Source: Pomphorhynchus laevis
Lineage: Eukaryota > Acanthocephala > Palaeacanthocephala > Echinorhynchida > Pomphorhynchidae
Reading direction: 5' to 3'
NCBI GenBank assembly: GCA_012934845.2
Contig: WNNJ02002693.1
Location: 33,033-97,032 of the forward strand
DNA: 64,000 nt
A program made the translations under genes and the position numbers. Under the pieces are notes generated by a model. That model did no database searches, was not told where the DNA came from, and was given only the letters and a program-made list of their open reading frames with translations. Shown piece by piece: positions 32,306-44,460 of this stretch (position 1 is the first letter of the stretch; every line of letters begins with the position of its first letter).

Positions 32306-33325
32306 GGCATCAAATGAACCCTCCTAAATTGGATTAACTCCTTCCTTAGAAATCGGAAGATTACTGTATTGGCAAATGAACATATGTCAAAGACAATAAC
32401 TCTTGGACGCGGTGTTCCTAAGGGATCGGTACTCAGTACATTGCTCTTTATTATTTACATCAACGAGCTTACTACAGCTATTTTGAGTCCATGTAGTTTA
32501 TATGCCGACGACTTGAAAATTTGGCGACTAATAATCGATAACCGAGATCTAATGATAGTCCAGAGAGACATTGATAATATTAAGGTCTGATGTAATCAAC
32601 GGGGACTGGTATTAAACCCCGATAAGTCAAAACATATGCGCATCGGACATCTACACATCAATTCATCATATACCATTGACGGAAGAGAAATTGAAACAGT
32701 TCCCCAATTTCAAGACCTTGGAGTGATCGTAAATAGAAGCTTATCGACCATCCCACATACCAGTCATACAGTTGATAAATGCCGTCGAATTTTAGGAGTT
32801 ATTAGAAGGACCATTGGCCAGCTTGACGCATCCAGTTTTAAGTTAATTTACAATACTTATGTCTTATCTTTAATGAGATACGCTTCACCTGCCTGCCACC
32901 CTCAAACTACGACAGAGATGAACCTGTACGAATCCATATTACGCAAGGCCACACATCTTGTACCCATCCAACGCAAGCTTTCATTCATTTTTCGACTCCA
33001 CGCACTTGGTGTGACCACGGTGAAGAAATCTTTAAAGTAAACTGTTCGAACTTCGAAATTCAAACAGATTGAGGGGACATCACCTCACGTTAAAGACCCA
33101 CATTCGTCCACAAAGAAGATTTAACACAATTGTCAACCGAACGTGGAAAAGCTGGAATAAGCTACAAAGTCAAGTGGTTTCGGCCTCAAGTATTTTGTCC
33201 TTCAAGAAAAGTCTGAAGAATGTACTAACTTAGAATAATCGGATTTTCATTTATATTTTTTTACTCTGTACCCAGCCTGTACGAGCTCTACGTTCTTTTG
33301 CTGATGTTGTATTTAATAATAATTA
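32306..33325 (+). mobile_element. second CR1-like LINE fragment, RT to 3' end
   Basis: It begins in the RT: VPKGSVLSTLLFIIYINEL (32412-32470), LYADDLKIWR (32500), thumb NPDKSKHMRIG (32620), FKLIYNTYVLSLMRYASPAC and ESILRKATHLVP. It decays after 33039. A palindromic GAGCTC stem near 33280 and a TTTAATAATAATTA tail close it. It abuts the preceding copy head-to-tail. Confidence 0.8.
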
Positions 33326-33382
33326 CTTTTGACTTATATGCGAAGGGTTGATGTTAATTAAAAGTAGGAAGCAACAAAATGT

Positions 33383-33509
33383 TTTAAAAAATATTTATTT
33401 TAACGTGGCAAATGCGTGCCGGCGCACGCTTACATGACCACAAAGAAAAAACACAAAAATCTTAATAATGTGTCGAGAAGGTGGCAACGGATGATTAATT
33501 GTTACAGGT
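33383..33509 (-). mobile_element. L2-like (family A) 3' end fragment
   Basis: Only the last ~120 bases: tail, hairpin GCGTGC/GCACGC (33414-33429), and the region of the ORF2 stop. A very short 5'-truncated insertion. Confidence 0.75.
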
Positions 33510-33517
33510 TTTTTTGA

Positions 33518-34756
33518 ATGCTAAAAGTAAACGTTGGAGCTGATCAAACGAATACTGTTTTGTATTCAAAATCTGCTCAAATGACATCTAATCAGCTTCA
33601 TACAGACAGTGGAAAAGTAAATCTTTCTGAATTTACAACGACTGAGGTAAGTGAAGTTTTGTGTGTTGTTCAAGACGGGGAAGTCCTTCTTCCGTTCCAA
33701 AATTAAAGAATTTGGCAATTATAAATATAAATAAGCCCACAGAAAGGCACCTGCTATTTAACATTTTTCTCAGAAAGTTTTGCGCCTCGTTTCCAAACAG
33801 AATAATATTCAATTCAGTTAAACTGTTTGATACTCAGATAAAAATCTCATTCTCTTCTTCTGAATTGACTGCAGAATATATTAAATTTTTTCACAACGAA
33901 CTCTCCTATTTAGAAAAACTACTAAAAAAACCGATACAGGGACGGTTAAAATCACTGGCCTTCCCTGTCACATGGATAAGTCAGACATACAGTTGTTTGA
34001 AAAGTCCTTTAAATTAACTAATTTCCGTTCGATCACTAGCAAGTCTGGTAACCCGATACAGGTTGGCTTCAGCTCCACTTCGGTGGAACAGGAGAAATCC
34101 TGGCCAATTCCAGGTATAACCCGTTTATGGGGTTCAACTTACGTTTCCGCTTGATTGACAAAGACGAATTTACCTTCCCGCACTGCAGACGGTGCCATAA
34201 ATGGGGGCACTGGGCCTCCAGCTGCAGTGCGGTGTCTTTCTGTGACAGGTATGAGAAGTTCGAGTGTCCCTCCATTCAGTCTTCGCTTTCCTGCGATTCC
34301 ACTCAAGCCTGCTCCAACTGCGGTTAAGTTCATTCCACCTGGAGCAGAAAGTGCTGCTTCTTCAAGGCTTATAAAGACAAGTTCATAAATGTTAGCAAGG
34401 TTGTAAAGTCGGTCTCTGATTCCTTCGCTTCAGCTGCTTCCACTCGGATGGACGACAGCGATCTTCTAAAACTAGTTGACGAGAGAATGGCTTCATTTCA
34501 GAGGGAACTCCAAGGCATGATTACTGCTCTGGTTTCAACTCTGTGCTCTAACAAGGAGATTCCTATAGCAATTGCGAAATCCTCAAATAAAAGGGGGCAT
34601 GGACTCATCCCATCCCCCCCAATCAAAATTGGCAAACTCATGGAGAAACAGAAGCAACGCCGGGGAAATGAAGACAAAGTTGCCCAGGGGCAAGTACATA
34701 CCCCAGGTGGGGCTAGTGGAGGGAAGGGAAACCTTCCTGCACCTAGCTCTGTCTAG
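33518..34756 (+). pseudogene. CCHC-type ORF1 of the 33.5-kb LINE
   Basis: Pieces in three frames: an N-terminal Ser/Thr-rich part (33518-33706); a middle part with SVKLFDTQIKISFSSSELTA (33661-34017); the double zinc knuckle CRRCHKWGHWASSCS...CDRYEKFECP (34180-34270) ending in QACSNCG; then a basic tail (34448-34756) with KRGHGLIPSPP. Likely a gag-like nucleic-acid-binding protein. Frame changes separate the parts, so it is broken. Confidence 0.65.
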
Positions 34757-34789
34757 GTGAGCGATCCTCCATCCAACTAATCCATCACA

Positions 34790-37239
34790 ATGCTGAGTAC
34801 TCGTGAGCCTTTTTCACTGAATATCCTTCAGTGGAATTCGGGAGGTGCTTCTGCCCTTAGACTTCTATTCGGTAGAGATGCAGATGTTATAGTCCTTCAG
34901 GAGACGCGGTTTATCCGTCTTCCCCAGGACATTACTCGATTTATTTCAAAGCATATATGTTCCCACTATACTCTGTACATAGCCCCTCCTCACTCCTCTT
35001 CATCTCAAGGACTCTTGACCTTAGTTAAATGCTCCTTAAGGTCTTCCCTCCTGCTAAACTACTCATGTCCAGCCCTGTCTTGTATGTTAGTTTCACCCAG
35101 TACGAACGGTAAACGCCTCAGTCAAGCCAATATCTAAATTCGTCCAGGAGAGATTCACAAGAACCGTGACCTCCTGGATGGTATTATTGACAGCGACTAT
35201 GACATGATACTTGGAGACTTCAACGACAGAACTGGTCGTTGGATCAACGCAGCACTTCGCAGAGCTAGGAACGGTTATCTTATTTACAAACTACCTTCCC
35301 CTACCTTTCATTGCATATCTACAAATTCTATCCTTGACATTATACTGCTTCACTCGAGGTGGTTGCTTAAACCCCTCTGTACGGAGCAGTTGCGTCAACA
35401 TTTGTCCACCTCTCATGACCTTATTCGTTGGCGGATTAAGGAGGATACGTTGCTTAGAAGGAGGTTTCACTTTGATCCAATTAGAGTGGCCTTCTTTCAG
35501 GCGGCTATCCAACTCTTCCCCAAAATAGGAAATGAGAGTTTAACCGAACTTAATACCTAACTCTTTTCGCAAGCTACCGCGATTCTATCGACTACCTATA
35601 AAGGTCGCTTATTCAATCCCACTCCGACAAAACTCAATGTTCTAGCCAAATTGTTGAACCTTCCTAATCTCTCTGCTTCCGCCAGACAGGCCCTCTCGAA
35701 TGAATACTGGAGTACTACATATAGATTCCAGCTGGAAAGGGATAGGGCGAGTATTGCTCGTCTTAACCCTTCTCAGTCTTCCTTTTGGAAGATTTTCAAG
35801 GAGAAGTTTGTGTGTTGGAAGGATAGGGCATTGGGCTGGATAGGTAAGATAGGCCTTGAAAACGTTTTGGAGGAGTCACTAGCCCTACACAACTATGGAG
35901 CCACTCTATCACCTCAACCAATCCAGCTTTGGGGTGACTTCATGAGTAGGGATTTATCTGTTACGGATATCCTCAACTCTTGGGGTCCACTTCCGGGCAC
36001 CTCCAAATCCGTCGCTCTACTTTCTTCTCGTGTCTGTCAGCTTTTGACATCAAATCAGAGAAGGGAGGTGGCCGTCACAATGCTTTTAGCCTCCCCATCC
36101 GATGTAGCAGGCATCAATATTAGTAAGCGTGTTTTTATTCCTAAGAAAAAATCCTGCTTATGCCCTAAAGATCTGCGACCCATTTCGATTCAAAATTCCC
36201 TCGTGTTGATTTACGAAAAAGCGCTTGCGCGTAAAATCCGCGACCATTTAAGTAGGCGTAATTTGATCCCTCCAGGTTTTCATGGGTTCGTCAAAGGTCG
36301 CTCGGTCCATTCAGCGGTTAATGAGGTGGATCAGTTTTGTCGCGATTTCAGCCATCGTCTAGTTGTGGCTGTTTTCCTCGACTTTTCTACTGCATTTGAC
36401 CGAATCTCCATTCCCTTAGTGATCTCTTCTCTCATGTCCCTCGGATTGCCTGCGAGAATTGTAAACAGGGTGGAGATACTGATGCACACCAAGCGATTTT
36501 TTTATGAAGACGACCCTGATGCGCATCACTTCTATTCTATTACGGGTGTGCCTCAAGGTTAACCTCTTTATCCTATCTTATATCTTGCTGCCTCCATTAA
36601 CCTATTTAAAATATTAAAACGCGAACAACGTCTAGTGGTGTACGCTGATGACACCACAGCCCTGTTCGCTAGACACAAGTTTAAAGACGTAGTCTCTGAC
36701 ATCAGCCGCTTTTTTTAAGATTAAAAGACCAATTACCCAAATCCAATCTTGTTTTAAACTCCGCAAAATCGCAGGTGGTCGTCTTTCATGGCACCCCTGC
36801 AACAAAGCAAAAACTTAAGAGATTAGCACTCTCTGCGCTCTCCTCCATATTTGCCTCTAAACCACTCCTTACCTTCACAAGTCGAGTAAAATACCTGGGG
36901 TTCACCATTACGGTGAACTGGTCGGCGAAAGCTGACCTGGATAGACTTAAACGTATCATGAAGAAAGCTAGGTGGGCCATGAAACGGGCTCATCATCTGT
37001 CATTGAAAGGGAAAACCCAGGTGCGCCTTTGGGGCACTTGGGCTATCTCGGGATTAGTCTTCTTTTCGAGAGGAGGTCCCCCAAAGCAAATACTGAGATT
37101 TCTTAAGCTCCTCGTCTCTCGTTTACCCAGCATAGTCCGTACCGACTGGATTCTTTGGGGGGGGGTGAAAGACCTCGGGTGGTTCAGTCGGACAGCGGCG
37201 TGTTGGATCGGTTGGGGGCTCAGATCCCCCTGGATTTGA
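34790..37239 (+). pseudogene. ORF2 of the 33.5-kb LINE: APE endonuclease + RT, broken
   Basis: Endonuclease: FSLNILQWNSGGASALR, DVIVLQETR (34815-34910), MILGDFNDRTGRW (35204-35240). RT: KRVFIPKKKSCL...LRPISIQNS, GFHGFVKGRSVHSAVNEV, AVFLDFSTAFDRIS, TGVPQG (36130-36560), then a stop, RLVVYADDTTALFA (36630), and a thumb/C-terminal frame to 37239. Breaks at about 35137, 35560, 36560 and 36716. Confidence 0.75.
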
Positions 37240-37410
37240 GGCCGTGATCATAGAAGAAGACTTCACTTGCTGTATTGTTTATTTCCTTTGATTTTCTGTA
37301 ACTGACCTGTTATTTATTTATATTTTTCACCATGTTTTATTTTTATTTAGAAAATCTTTATTTATTTATGATGATTAATTGAATAAAAGGTTATTAATTG
37401 AATAAAAGTC

Positions 37411-38021
37411 GTTTAATCAAAACCCATTATTTAAACATTCAGCCTTGGCGTGTTTCATAAAAAGTTGAAGATTTATATAGACGATTCCCTTCCATATAAA
37501 TGTCGGTGGAAATGGATATTTAGTAAATATGTTGAACATGTATTCTATCGATTTTCATGAAAACGTTTAAAAAATATTCGGTTCTGGGCGGTTGAAATAA
37601 AATAATTATATACACGAAAAGGACAATAACATGAAACATTCTTACATTATAGCGCTGGAAAACATATTCGTCGGCAGTGGATAAAATATTCATACCACAT
37701 TTCTGTTGCGGTAGTCATCGCTATTGACTTATTTTACAACAAAATAAAGAAATACAATCTACATTTGGATGAATGCCTAAGACATTGTGGTTTGATCGAT
37801 TTAGTAGCAGAGGGAAAATAAACAATATCACGTCAATACTACTACGCATATAGGCATATATAGTTCGTTTCAGTACTCATCTATTGTCTACTGCTAATAT
37901 ATCCTACCATTCTTTACATATAATTTGCGTTCCTTTATCCTTTTGTCTTTATTTTGCGTCGATAGGATAATAATAAAGTAGAACGAAACGAGAAATTGCT
38001 AGTGATATACTGTTAACTAAA
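37411..38021. other. AT-rich unique-looking stretch
   Basis: No protein-like frame and no repeat shared with the rest of the window was noticed. Confidence 0.4.
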
Positions 38022-39092
38022 TCCTGTCTCGTCGTCGAACCATCATCAGACTTGTGAAAATAATAACACGCAATGTATAAATGTGATGATCATAGTAGGC
38101 GAGGAAACAGTAGTACGCAATGTAGAAATAAATATCTTATTTTTTCTAATTAATAACTATATCTTATTAACAACTAATATCTTATTAACAACTAATTTGC
38201 AGTATGAATATAACTAGTATTGAAACTTTTTTGAAATCACACTTATCGATACTAAAACATTCGAGATAATGATGGTCAATTGATAATTGCAGAGAGTTTG
38301 ACATTATGAACTTGTCATCGTATTTTAAAGCCGGATCTTTTTATTTTTAAATTTTATTATTAACAATACAGGCCGATAGCCTTTTACAGCAGTTTCGACT
38401 GCTTACAAAGAGAAAAATTTTAAAAATGCGATATTATTATAAGACAACATAGCGAGCAGAGCTCAAAGCTGCGTCACCAAAAATAAAAACAAATTAATTA
38501 CAAACAATTTTCTTCCGAAATTCCTACATTGTACGGGAACGAATCGCTGTCTCGTTCAACTAATTCCATAGATTCACGACCCTTCAATTAAACTGGACAG
38601 TTTTTGAGCATACAATCTTTTGTCCATTAAGGACTAACGAATGGCCGCGCAGCCATTGACCTGATCTAACATCCATTATCATGTGTAGTACGTGCCGTGG
38701 GTTGCGAAAAATCGTACATGTTAGACACATGTCGCGTAAATCATGGAGAATGCCAGCACTATTCGTGCTCAGTGCATCGAGTCTTTATTCGTATGGGAAA
38801 TTTCTTATTGGGTAAACAAGTTTTGTTGCCCGACGGAGCACACCTTCCAATTTTTCTGACTCCTGTATAGTCCTCGGATAGGCACATTGAGACGCATATA
38901 ACAGATGATTCAAAATAAATGCGTTAGCAAGAATCCGAAATGATCGTGAATTAAGAAAATCAAATGTACGACTAATGAAAGCTACCATCACGTAAGCCTT
39001 AGCACATAATATTCAGTATTACATTTAGTGGACAAGTCATTGGAAATCTAGACGCGGAGATCCTTTACATGGTCTACATTTTCGATTTCATG
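38022..39092. repeat. duplicated segment holding the empty LINE site
   Basis: About 1.07 kb matching, in order, 20833-20965, 25203-25675 and 26196-26659 with only scattered differences. Neither the 4.2-kb LINE nor the L2-like fragment is present here. It contains the 3' half of a minus-strand CR1-like LINE (hairpin near 38370, open piece 38991-38785). It ends at GATTTCATG, where a plus-strand CR1-like element starts. Confidence 0.92.
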
Positions 39093-40527
39093 AGCTTAAC
39101 CCTGAGCTTGGATTGGAATCTAGCACTATTGCAATTGGACCTTGTGCTACTATCCAAGTCCAATAACACGATCTACACGCGCTGATGCAGCAACTTACCT
39201 AAACAAGTCTACGACTTCTGTCTCCCCGTTGAGTCGAGTCTCTCCTGCGGCAAGTTATCCGATGCAGACACTTGACCGGTTCTCACGTTCGAATAACATA
39301 AGGGGGACGAGATCTAACCCAAACAGATTGAGATGTGTAATTTTCGCTAATATCAACGAGTCCAAATCCGTCATTTCTCAAAACCGTGTGAATGACGACG
39401 TTCTTTCAGTGAGAAATATCTTGTCTGGTATTTTTCTAGATGGAGAGGAACATTTAGCAGAATCCTTGGAGGTATTGGCCCTTTATAGAATAGGTAAAAA
39501 GTATGATAAAGGTAGAAATAGAATGCTTTGATTGGTCTGTGCTTCAAATGATCAAGCTAATATCATCCTTAGTAGAGCTTATAGACTAATGGGTAATTCT
39601 GTACGAATATATAAGGATCTGTCAGTTGAAGATCGCGAACAACTATCTCTCGCTAAAAAAGAACTAAACGACAGGCGTCAACAAGGTGAAAATGATCTCT
39701 GTATCCGAAATTTTCAGGTGGTCCGACGACGTCCATTTGTACGTTGGGAGAAGTTAATCCTAAATACTCACGGTGTAGAGTCTTAGGTGACTTAATTTCA
39801 TTCTATGGTGTCCTGCATAAGACTTCAAAGAATAGTAGTAGACATCCCCTGAAAATTGCATGTTCTAACGTTCACAGCTTAGTTTCGAAGTTTGATGAGT
39901 TTAGTTGTAATTTGCCTCACAGCAATATGTCGATTTTTGCAATTACTAAAACTTGACTACACAGCGGGATTAGTGATGCTTGTGTTGCCATCCCTGGCTT
40001 CTCATTATTTAGAACATACCGACATGACAAATGTAGAGGTGGTGAAGTTGCCTTTTACGTCGCTAACATAATTATCGTAAAGAACTCCATGTCATATTGC
40101 GTCGGACGAATGGAGTTACTTTCTTTAATGATAGAATCAGGTGACATCACCATGACCATTTGTGTATGCTATCGTGCTTCACGCTCATCTTGCTTAACAC
40201 CAAGTTTAATTGAGTATCTTACTGATATCATAAAGTCGTCAAATTTTATCCTTCTTGGAGACTTCAATATTCCTAATATAACAGGGAATACCCCATTCGA
40301 ATGTCATCAAGTTGGATGCCATTTGGATACCGAATTATAGAACTTTCTCGTTGATAATATATCTCTTATACAACACGTAACTCAGGCAACCAAGTTTATC
40401 GGACATAGTGCTTCCTTGCTAGATTTAGTTTTTAGTAAATCTCTACTAGATGTCCATGAAATTCAATATGATCCTCTCATAGGTCTTAGTGACCATCTTG
40501 TCATTAAGTTTACTTTTAGTGCTCTTG

Positions 40528-40598
40528 TGTACTGATATTTATATGTTATGTTTTTAGATGTTCGCATAAAGCCTTTTGTTGTTGTTCGCCTCGGTTCA
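40528..40598 (+). repeat. 5' LTR (71 bp)
   Basis: Begins TGTACTGATA and ends CGGTTCA. Contains ATGTTCGCATAAA (40558-40570), whose complement follows one base after the LTR. Confidence 0.9.
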
Positions 40599-40617
40599 AT
40601 TTATGCGAACATTGTGA

Positions 40618-43600
40618 ATGGACAAGCTACTCAAACCAGCGATCCTAGATGCTTTAACCGATGGGATTGATTCGGCAAAAGTTTGGCGTCATTGGCTACA
40701 AAGATTCAATGCGTTTGTACGAGTTCTTGAAGATGTCACAAACCAACAAAAGCTTGATCTTCTGATCAACCACATCTCTCCAATCCTTTATGATATCATC
40801 GAAGGAGTCGATGATTATGATATCGCGATCGATACGTTAAGTAGAAGTTTTATAAAGGACAGGGGAGATGTATATGCAAGACATCAGCTGCATAATTTGA
40901 AGCAAGCCGAAAACCAGACAATCGACCAGTTCATTCAAACGACAGAATCCGTTGCCCGTCAAATCAAGTTCAAAGATGTAAATTCACGAGAACATCGAGA
41001 TTCTTTGTTGTTGGATACTTTTGTGGCTGGAATTATTTCCACATCGATCAGAGAACGTCTACTTGAAACCGTCGATCTTAACAAAGAGTGTGCTTATCGG
41101 ATCGCTCGATCAATCAAGTTGGCACAGGCTGAAGCATCGGAATTCCGGTTATCTTCACGGGATATCACTCAATCTGAAAATATGGAATCTATGATTAACT
41201 ATGCTAATCCACCGCAGTTGACAAATTTACCCAGAGATGATTCGGAAACACAACAAGAATGTTCCGCAATCAAAAGTCAAGAGCGATGCTACTTTTGCGG
41301 TCGAAACCGTCACGTGCGGAGTAACTGTCCTGCTCGCAACGCTACCGGCCATACGTGCAGCAAGAAAGGACACTTTTCTAACATGTGCCGTTCAAGAAAT
41401 TCTGGTACGTCTGCGTCTTTATATTCAATAAGCACAACAAACGCGTCATCATCAAACTTAATCCAGCCCACTATAAGTTTGAATAATATCTCAGTAAGCG
41501 GGATGATCGATTCTGGAAGTTCATTTAATATTGTCAGAAGTGATGTCGCTACAAAGTGCAAGCTTGTAAGAAAATTCACAAATTTAAAAGTTTCTCTCGC
41601 TGCATCTGAATTTTCCTGTGAGTTAAGACATTGTACATTCGCCGATGTTGTTTTAAACAATCGTTTCTATCGAAATGTAAAATTCTTCATTCTCCCCACC
41701 CTAGTAACAGATGTGATCCTCGGTGTACCCTTTCTTCGTCAACACTCGACGGTGACCATAGAATTCAACGGAGTAGAACGTCCTTTGGTCGTTGTTGCAG
41801 GTGTTGGGGAAATGAAAGTTGAAGCCCCGTCTCTATTTCAATTCCTAGACAAAGCGGTAAAACCTGTTGCAATTCCATCTCGTCGAAGAACTCCAGAAGA
41901 TAACTGTTTTATCGCAGCCGAGGTAAAACGTCTATTAGATTCCAGTATCATCGAGAATAGCACGTCTCCGTGGCGTGCACAAGTTGTCCTGGTTAAAAAT
42001 CCTGGTCGCGAAGTGCGAATGGTAATAGATTACAGTTTGACGGTGAATCGATTCACTCATCTTGATGGCTTCCCTCTTCCCAGGATTGACGAATTCATTG
42101 ATAAGCTATCTCCATTCAAAAGTTTCAGTCGATTAGACCTAAAGAATGCTTATCATCAGGTTCCCATTCAGGAGAATGAGAGGCATTACACTGCATTTGA
42201 AGCTAATAGTCGTTTGTACCAATTTAAACGCCTACCGTTCGGATTGACAAATGCAGTGGCGGCTTTCCAACGTATCATCGCTAAGTTAATCGAGGATGAG
42301 GATCTTGAATCTACGTACGCTTATTTGGATGATGTTATTATCGGCGGTGAACCAAAGGAACTTCACCAAAGGAACTTCACCAAAGGAACTTCACCAAAGG
42401 AACTTCACCAAAGGAACTTCACCAAAGGAACTTCACCAAAGGAACTTCACCAAAGGAACTTCACCAAAGGAACTTCACCAAAGGAACTTCACCAAAGGAA
42501 CTTCACCAAAGGAACTTCACCAAAGGAACTTCACCAAAGGAATCTTGATCGCTTCTTAGAAGTTGCTAAGAAATATAATATCACTTTAAATACGTCAAAA
42601 TGTATTTTCGGAGTCTCTAAGGTATGTTTTCTTGGCTACCAGATAGATAACGGTTGCATTTCACCTGACCCTGATCGTGTCAAACCCTTATTGGAAATGC
42701 CTGAGCCAAAATCATTAGTCGAACTTAAACGTATTATAGGAATGTTCGTACACTATTCTCGATGGATAAAGAATTTTTCAAATGTCGTTCGACCTTTAGC
42801 ACAAACTGTATCTTTTCCGCTGTCTCTTCATGCAAAAGAATCATTTGCAAGTCTGAAACACAGCCTTGCATCAACTACATTGTCTAAAGTAGATTTCTCA
42901 GTCCCATTCGTGGTCGAGACAGACGCATCTGCCTTTGCGATCGGTGCTACTTTGTCTCAAAATTTTAAACCAGTCGCATTCTTCTCACGTACTCTGGATA
43001 AGAACGCAATGAAATATGCAGCTGTTGAGAAAGAGGCACTAGCCATAGTAGAATCTATAAGATACTGGCGTCACTATTTATCCTGTAGACATTTCACCGT
43101 TCTGACGGATCAACAATCCGTGGCATTTTTGTTCTCAAATAAACATTACAGTAAGATCAAAAATGACAAAATCAATCGTTGGAGAATAGAATTGTCCGAA
43201 TATCAGTTCGACGTGTCATATCGATGCGGCAAAGAAAATCAGGTAGCTGACGCTATGTCTCGAATTGCTTTAGGATCAGTCACGAGTGATTTAAAAGAAC
43301 TCGAACGGATGCATGATCATTTGTGTCACCCTGGGGTAACAAGGATGTGGCACTATGTACGTCATCGAAATTTTCCTTATTCTATTGAAGATGTTAGAAA
43401 AGTCATCAAAGGTTGTCCTAGCTGCAACGAATTGAAACCTCACTTTTATAAACCCCCTCGAAGTACCTTGTTTAAAGCCAGTAAACCATGGGAGCGTTTG
43501 TCCTTAGATTTTAAAGGCCCGCTGCCCAGCTCGAGTAAGAAAATATATATTTTATCTATAGTAGATGAATATAGCCGATTTCCCTTTGGGTTTCCCTGTG

Positions 43601-44460
43601 CTGACACCAGTTCTCGATCAGTAATTCAGTGTCTTGAGTCGTTGTTCGCATTATTTGGCACGCCTGAGAATATCCATACCGATCGGGGTATTTCTTTCAC
43701 GTCAGTAGAGTTCCGTAAATATTTATTGACATTGGGAATAAAGCTATCATATTCCACTCCTTACCATCCTACCTCAAATGGCCAGATTGAGCGCTATAAC
43801 GGGTTGATATGGAACGCGATACGGTTGTATCATCATAATAATAAGATTCCAATCGAACGGTGGGAAACAACACTTCCAAAGGCACTTCATTCGATCAGGT
43901 CTCTTTTATGCACTTCGACTAATGAAACGCCTCATGAACGTATATTCAAATTCAATCGTAGATCAGCTAAGGGAGTCAGCTTACCTGAGTGGTTAATCAA
44001 TCATGGACCTATCTTTGTAAAGAATTTCAACCGTATTAGTAAAAACGATCCACTTGTAGATCGCGCAGAGCTTATTCATGCCAACGAGAACTACGCTCTA
44101 GTTCGATACCCTAATGGAAAAGAGACTCACATTTCAACTCAATATTTAGCTCCCAATAACTATAATCAAAATGTATTCGAAGAATCCAACATATCTCAAA
44201 ATTGCCAGATGGACGATTCACCCCCTGCAATGTTTACTCCGGATATCCACAATTTACAAACAGAGGTGGATTCAAATAACAGTGCTACAAGCTCAGCGTC
44301 GCATATACCTAATGAGAATTATGATCTGAATAAAGTTCACGATTGTCAAGAGCAACAAGTAGATCTACAGCAGATCCCGTCAATGGAATTTCGACGATCG
44401 ACACGTATGCGTCGATCACCGAACTATTTGTCTGATTATATCGTTGGGAGAATGTACTGA
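40618..44460 (+). CDS. gag-pol polyprotein of the Ty3/Gypsy-type element
   Basis: A single frame of 1280 residues. Parts in order: capsid-like gag (about 1-215), zinc knuckles (CYFCGRNRHVRSNC and a second, about 222-256), aspartic protease (MIDSGSS, about 295), reverse transcriptase (RLDLKNAYHQVP, RLPFGLTNA, YLDDV, about 460-580), RNase H (VETDAS, about 765), integrase with HHCC zinc region and D,D,E core (PWERLSLDF, HTDRG, GQIERYNG, about 905-1070), and a C-terminal tail. The order RT-RH-IN is that of Ty3/Gypsy. No envelope gene is seen. Gag and pol are fused with no frame change between them. The stop codon lies in the 3' LTR. Confidence 0.92.
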   Translation: MDKLLKPAILDALTDGIDSAKVWRHWLQRFNAFVRVLEDVTNQQKLDLLINHISPILYDIIEGVDDYDIAIDTLSRSFIKDRGDVYARHQLHNLKQAENQTIDQFIQTTESVARQIKFKDVNSREHRDSLLLDTFVAGIISTSIRERLLETVDLNKECAYRIARSIKLAQAEASEFRLSSRDITQSENMESMINYANPPQLTNLPRDDSETQQECSAIKSQERCYFCGRNRHVRSNCPARNATGHTCSKKGHFSNMCRSRNSGTSASLYSISTTNASSSNLIQPTISLNNISVSGMIDSGSSFNIVRSDVATKCKLVRKFTNLKVSLAASEFSCELRHCTFADVVLNNRFYRNVKFFILPTLVTDVILGVPFLRQHSTVTIEFNGVERPLVVVAGVGEMKVEAPSLFQFLDKAVKPVAIPSRRRTPEDNCFIAAEVKRLLDSSIIENSTSPWRAQVVLVKNPGREVRMVIDYSLTVNRFTHLDGFPLPRIDEFIDKLSPFKSFSRLDLKNAYHQVPIQENERHYTAFEANSRLYQFKRLPFGLTNAVAAFQRIIAKLIEDEDLESTYAYLDDVIIGGEPKELHQRNFTKGTSPKELHQRNFTKGTSPKELHQRNFTKGTSPKELHQRNFTKGTSPKELHQRNLDRFLEVAKKYNITLNTSKCIFGVSKVCFLGYQIDNGCISPDPDRVKPLLEMPEPKSLVELKRIIGMFVHYSRWIKNFSNVVRPLAQTVSFPLSLHAKESFASLKHSLASTTLSKVDFSVPFVVETDASAFAIGATLSQNFKPVAFFSRTLDKNAMKYAAVEKEALAIVESIRYWRHYLSCRHFTVLTDQQSVAFLFSNKHYSKIKNDKINRWRIELSEYQFDVSYRCGKENQVADAMSRIALGSVTSDLKELERMHDHLCHPGVTRMWHYVRHRNFPYSIEDVRKVIKGCPSCNELKPHFYKPPRSTLFKASKPWERLSLDFKGPLPSSSKKIYILSIVDEYSRFPFGFPCADTSSRSVIQCLESLFALFGTPENIHTDRGISFTSVEFRKYLLTLGIKLSYSTPYHPTSNGQIERYNGLIWNAIRLYHHNNKIPIERWETTLPKALHSIRSLLCTSTNETPHERIFKFNRRSAKGVSLPEWLINHGPIFVKNFNRISKNDPLVDRAELIHANENYALVRYPNGKETHISTQYLAPNNYNQNVFEESNISQNCQMDDSPPAMFTPDIHNLQTEVDSNNSATSSASHIPNENYDLNKVHDCQEQQVDLQQIPSMEFRRSTRMRRSPNYLSDYIVGRMY
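42352..42542 (+). repeat. 14-bp minisatellite (about 13.6 units)
   Basis: Unit CCAAAGGAACTTCA in tandem, with no variation seen by eye. It lies within the LTR element. Confidence 0.95.

Larger units (their letters stand above)
33510..37410 (+). mobile_element. LINE with CCHC ORF1, decayed, near full length
   Basis: A different LINE from its neighbours. ORF1 remnant at 33518-34756, ORF2 at 34790-37239, and a 3' end in a short tandem TTAATTGAATAAAAG (two copies near 37376-37408). The zinc knuckles in ORF1 and the style of the endonuclease and RT suggest an APE-type LINE (Jockey/I-like), with uncertain clade. Confidence 0.75.

Noticed and set aside
37411-38021. Host exon between the CCHC LINE and the duplicated segment
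   Set aside because: No frame with protein-like composition or convincing splice sites.
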